This document shows positions 31,630 to 33,402 of a stretch of DNA of 33,402 nucleotides, piece after piece. The notes under the pieces were generated by a model. That model had not been told where the DNA came from. It saw only the letters and a program-made list of their open reading frames with translations, and made no database searches. Within the stretch, counting starts at the first letter, position 1; each line of letters starts with the position of its first letter. This DNA is from Actinomycetes bacterium (GTDB lineage Bacteria > Actinomycetota > Actinomycetes > Mycobacteriales > Mycobacteriaceae): positions 1 to 33,402 of the forward strand of contig JAEZKH010000110.1 in NCBI GenBank assembly GCA_023415515.1, written 5' to 3'. Both the position numbers and the translations under genes were made by a program.

Positions 31630-32688
31630 ATGAGCACACAAACCGACCTGGACATCGGCGGCCACAAGATCGTTCGCGACGAGCGAGTCAAAGAGCGAAA
31701 CCGCCTGCAGCGACTGCTCATCCGCCCGGAGATGGGCGCCGCGATCGGTGCCGTCGCGATCTTCGTCTTCTTCCTCATCGTCGCGCCGCCGTTCCGGACA
31801 CCGGAAGCGCTGGCGACGGTGCTCTACGCCAGTTCGACGATCGGCATCATGGCATGCGCGGTGGCCCTGTTGATGATCGGCGGTGAATTCGACCTGTCGG
31901 CCGGCGTTGCGGTCACCACCAGTTCGCTCGCGGCCTCGATGCTGGCGTGGAACTTCCATCTCAATCTCTGGGCCGGCGCCGCGCTGGGATTGCTGCTCGC
32001 GTTGGCCATCGGATTCTTCAACGGATATCTGGTCATGAAGACCAAGATCCCCAGCTTTCTGATCACGCTCGGCACGCTGTTGATGCTGACCGGCATCAAT
32101 CTCGCGGTCACCAAACTCGTTTCGGGTCAGGTAGCCACGCCGAGCGTCAACGACATGCAGGGCTGGGATTCGGCGCAGAAGGTGTTCTCGTCGTCGTGGT
32201 CGATCTTCGGTGTCGAGGTGCGCATCACCGTGTTCTGGTGGCTGCTGTTCACCGCAGTCGCCACCTACGTGCTGTTCAAGACCCGCATCGGCAACTGGAT
32301 ATTCGCCGTCGGCGGCGACCAGGAAAGCGCTCGCGCGGTCGGCGTTCCGGTGACGATGGTCAAGATCGGCCTCTTCATGTTCGTCGGGTTCTGCGCCTGG
32401 TTCGCCGGCATGCATCTGCTGTTCGCGTTCAATACGGTGCAGTCCGGCCAGGGTGTGGGCAACGAGTTCATCTACATCATCGCCGCCGTCATCGGCGGCT
32501 GCCTGCTGACCGGTGGCTACGGAACCGCGATCGGCGCGGCCATCGGTGCGTTCATCTTCGGCATGGTGCAACAGGGCATCGTCTACGCCGGATGGAACCC
32601 CGACTGGTTCAAGTTCTTCATGGGCGTGATGCTGCTGTTCGCGGTGATCGCCAACAACGCATTCCGCAACTACGCCGCCAAGAGGTGA
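31630..32688 (+). CDS. Sugar ABC transporter permease, RbsC-type
   Basis: The product is 352 residues from ATG 31630 (24 bases after the binding-protein gene; GTG 31612 is an alternative). It has a cytoplasmic N-terminus of about 40 residues and about nine to ten hydrophobic helices, as in BPD_transp_2/RbsC permeases. Family motifs are LLMIGGEFDLSAGV in the first third, FNGYLVMKTKIPSFLITLGT in the middle and IFAVGGDQESARAVGV, the coupling-helix region that contacts the ATPase. The stop is followed 3 bases later by the ATPase start. It forms the channel of the importer, probably as a homodimer. Confidence 0.92.
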   Translation: MSTQTDLDIGGHKIVRDERVKERNRLQRLLIRPEMGAAIGAVAIFVFFLIVAPPFRTPEALATVLYASSTIGIMACAVALLMIGGEFDLSAGVAVTTSSLAASMLAWNFHLNLWAGAALGLLLALAIGFFNGYLVMKTKIPSFLITLGTLLMLTGINLAVTKLVSGQVATPSVNDMQGWDSAQKVFSSSWSIFGVEVRITVFWWLLFTAVATYVLFKTRIGNWIFAVGGDQESARAVGVPVTMVKIGLFMFVGFCAWFAGMHLLFAFNTVQSGQGVGNEFIYIIAAVIGGCLLTGGYGTAIGAAIGAFIFGMVQQGIVYAGWNPDWFKFFMGVMLLFAVIANNAFRNYAAKR

Positions 32689-32691
32689 CCC

Positions 32692-33402
32692 ATGACCGCA
32701 ACCGTTGACAAAGACGTCGAGGAAGCTCCGTCGGGCGGCAAAGTGCCACTCGTCGAGTTGAGAAATGTCTGCAAGACCTACGGCAACATCACTGCGTTGA
32801 AGGACATCTCGTTGCGCGTGCATGCCGGCGAGGTCACCGGGATCCTCGGTGACAACGGCGCGGGGAAGTCGACGCTGATCAAGATCATCGCCGGCTACCA
32901 TCCGCAGACCGACGGCGAACTGCTCGTCGACGGCGAGGCCATCAGGTTCACCTCACCCAAGGACGCGCTGGCGAAGGGGATCGCGACGGTCTATCAGAAC
33001 CTGGCGGTCGTTCCGCTGATGCCGGTGTGGCGCAACTTCTTCCTCGGCCAGGAGATCCGCAGGACGTCGTTCCCGTGGTCGCTGGACGCCAACGCCATGC
33101 GGGCGACCACGTTGTCGGAGCTGTCGAAGATGGGCATCGATCTGCCCGATGTCGACGTCCCCATCGGTTCGCTGTCCGGCGGTCAACGGCAGTGCGTGGC
33201 GATCGCGCGCGCGGTGTTCTTCGGCGCGCGCGTGTTGATCCTCGATGAGCCGACCGCCGCTTTGGGCGTCAAGCAGTCCGGCGTTGTGCTCAAATACATC
33301 ACCGCTGCCAAGGACGCCGGCTTCGGCGTCGTGTTCATCACGCCCAACCCCCCCCACGCGCACATGGTGGGTGACCACTTCGTGCTGCTCAACCGCGGCC
33401 AG
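32692..33402 (+). CDS. Sugar ABC transporter ATP-binding protein (partial, 3' end cut by the window)
   Basis: The frame is open from ATG 32692 to the right edge, 237 residues. Walker A is GDNGAGKST, the Q-loop is VYQNLAV, the signature is LSGGQRQ, Walker B is VLILDEPTAALG and the D-loop continues GVKQS, as in single-domain sugar ATPases of this type. The H-loop position reads ITPNPPH with Pro218, where His is expected (ITHNPHH in relatives I recall). The two Pro codons lie in a C-rich tract, 33343-33355, so a base-calling error or a real loss of the switch histidine are both possible. It energises the permease encoded just upstream. Confidence 0.9.
   Translation, partial: MTATVDKDVEEAPSGGKVPLVELRNVCKTYGNITALKDISLRVHAGEVTGILGDNGAGKSTLIKIIAGYHPQTDGELLVDGEAIRFTSPKDALAKGIATVYQNLAVVPLMPVWRNFFLGQEIRRTSFPWSLDANAMRATTLSELSKMGIDLPDVDVPIGSLSGGQRQCVAIARAVFFGARVLILDEPTAALGVKQSGVVLKYITAAKDAGFGVVFITPNPPHAHMVGDHFVLLNRGQ

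Noticed and set aside
30532..32901. A 789-residue reverse frame opposite the ABC importer genes
   Set aside because: It spans three well-supported forward genes and has low-complexity shadow composition.
1..33402. CRISPR arrays, insertion sequences or prophage integration at the two tRNA genes
   Set aside because: No regularly spaced direct repeats, no transposase or integrase frames, and no duplicated tRNA 3' end was seen.

Overview
The window looks like a chromosomal segment of a rapidly growing mycobacterium (Mycolicibacterium/Mycobacterium type). This rests on high GC, frequent GTG starts, the order trigger factor, clpP1, clpP2, mmuM, clpX as I recall it from mycobacteria, a mycobacterial-style L,D-transpeptidase, and a ClpP1/ClpP2 pair with mycobacterial sequence. 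No database search was possible; names come from recognised motifs and remembered family sequences.

Left part (1-5300): the N-terminus of an unidentified membrane-anchored protein at the edge, a SHOCT-domain protein, an LdtMt1-like L,D-transpeptidase, and a YhgE/Pip-type membrane protein paired with an ABC ATPase whose nucleotide-binding motifs are degenerate. Centre-left (5500-11160): tRNA-Gly and tRNA-Pro back to back, then the protein-quality-control block tig, clpP1-clpP2 (ATGA-coupled), convergent mmuM, and clpX.

Middle (11160-16750): an accessory-looking stretch. It holds a three-gene reverse-strand operon (geranylgeranyl-reductase-like flavoprotein, a basic/helical small protein of unknown function, a prenyl diphosphate synthase), a DUF167 protein, an R2lox-like diiron protein coupled to an SCP2-like protein, a possible small membrane protein, and a remnant of a glycosyltransferase. 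It is followed by a reverse-strand operon of a lipoprotein beta-propeller, an FdhF/YdeP-type molybdopterin oxidoreductase and its sulfurtransferase FdhD (16750-21012).

Right part (21119-33402): a myo-inositol utilisation locus. One reverse-strand operon reads iolC, a Cgl0159-type aldolase-like protein, iolB, iolD, an iolE-like gene, iolG, iolH. A divergent GntR/UTRA regulator follows, then a hydroxypyruvate-isomerase-like gene (reverse), and a forward sugar ABC importer (binding lipoprotein, permease, ATPase cut by the right edge). Both divergent intergenic regions carry the same 24-base element (22/24 identical) containing the palindrome TGTCCTGACA. This fits one GntR regulator (IolR type) controlling uptake and catabolism together. 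In the proposed pathway the importer brings in myo-inositol, IolG oxidises it, IolE dehydrates the inosose, IolD opens the ring, IolB isomerises, IolC phosphorylates, and the Cgl0159-type protein is the best candidate for the aldolase. No iolA or iolJ is present in the window.

Several gene borders carry long near-perfect hairpins. Two of these (14601-14662 and 21049-21110) look like members of one repeat family.
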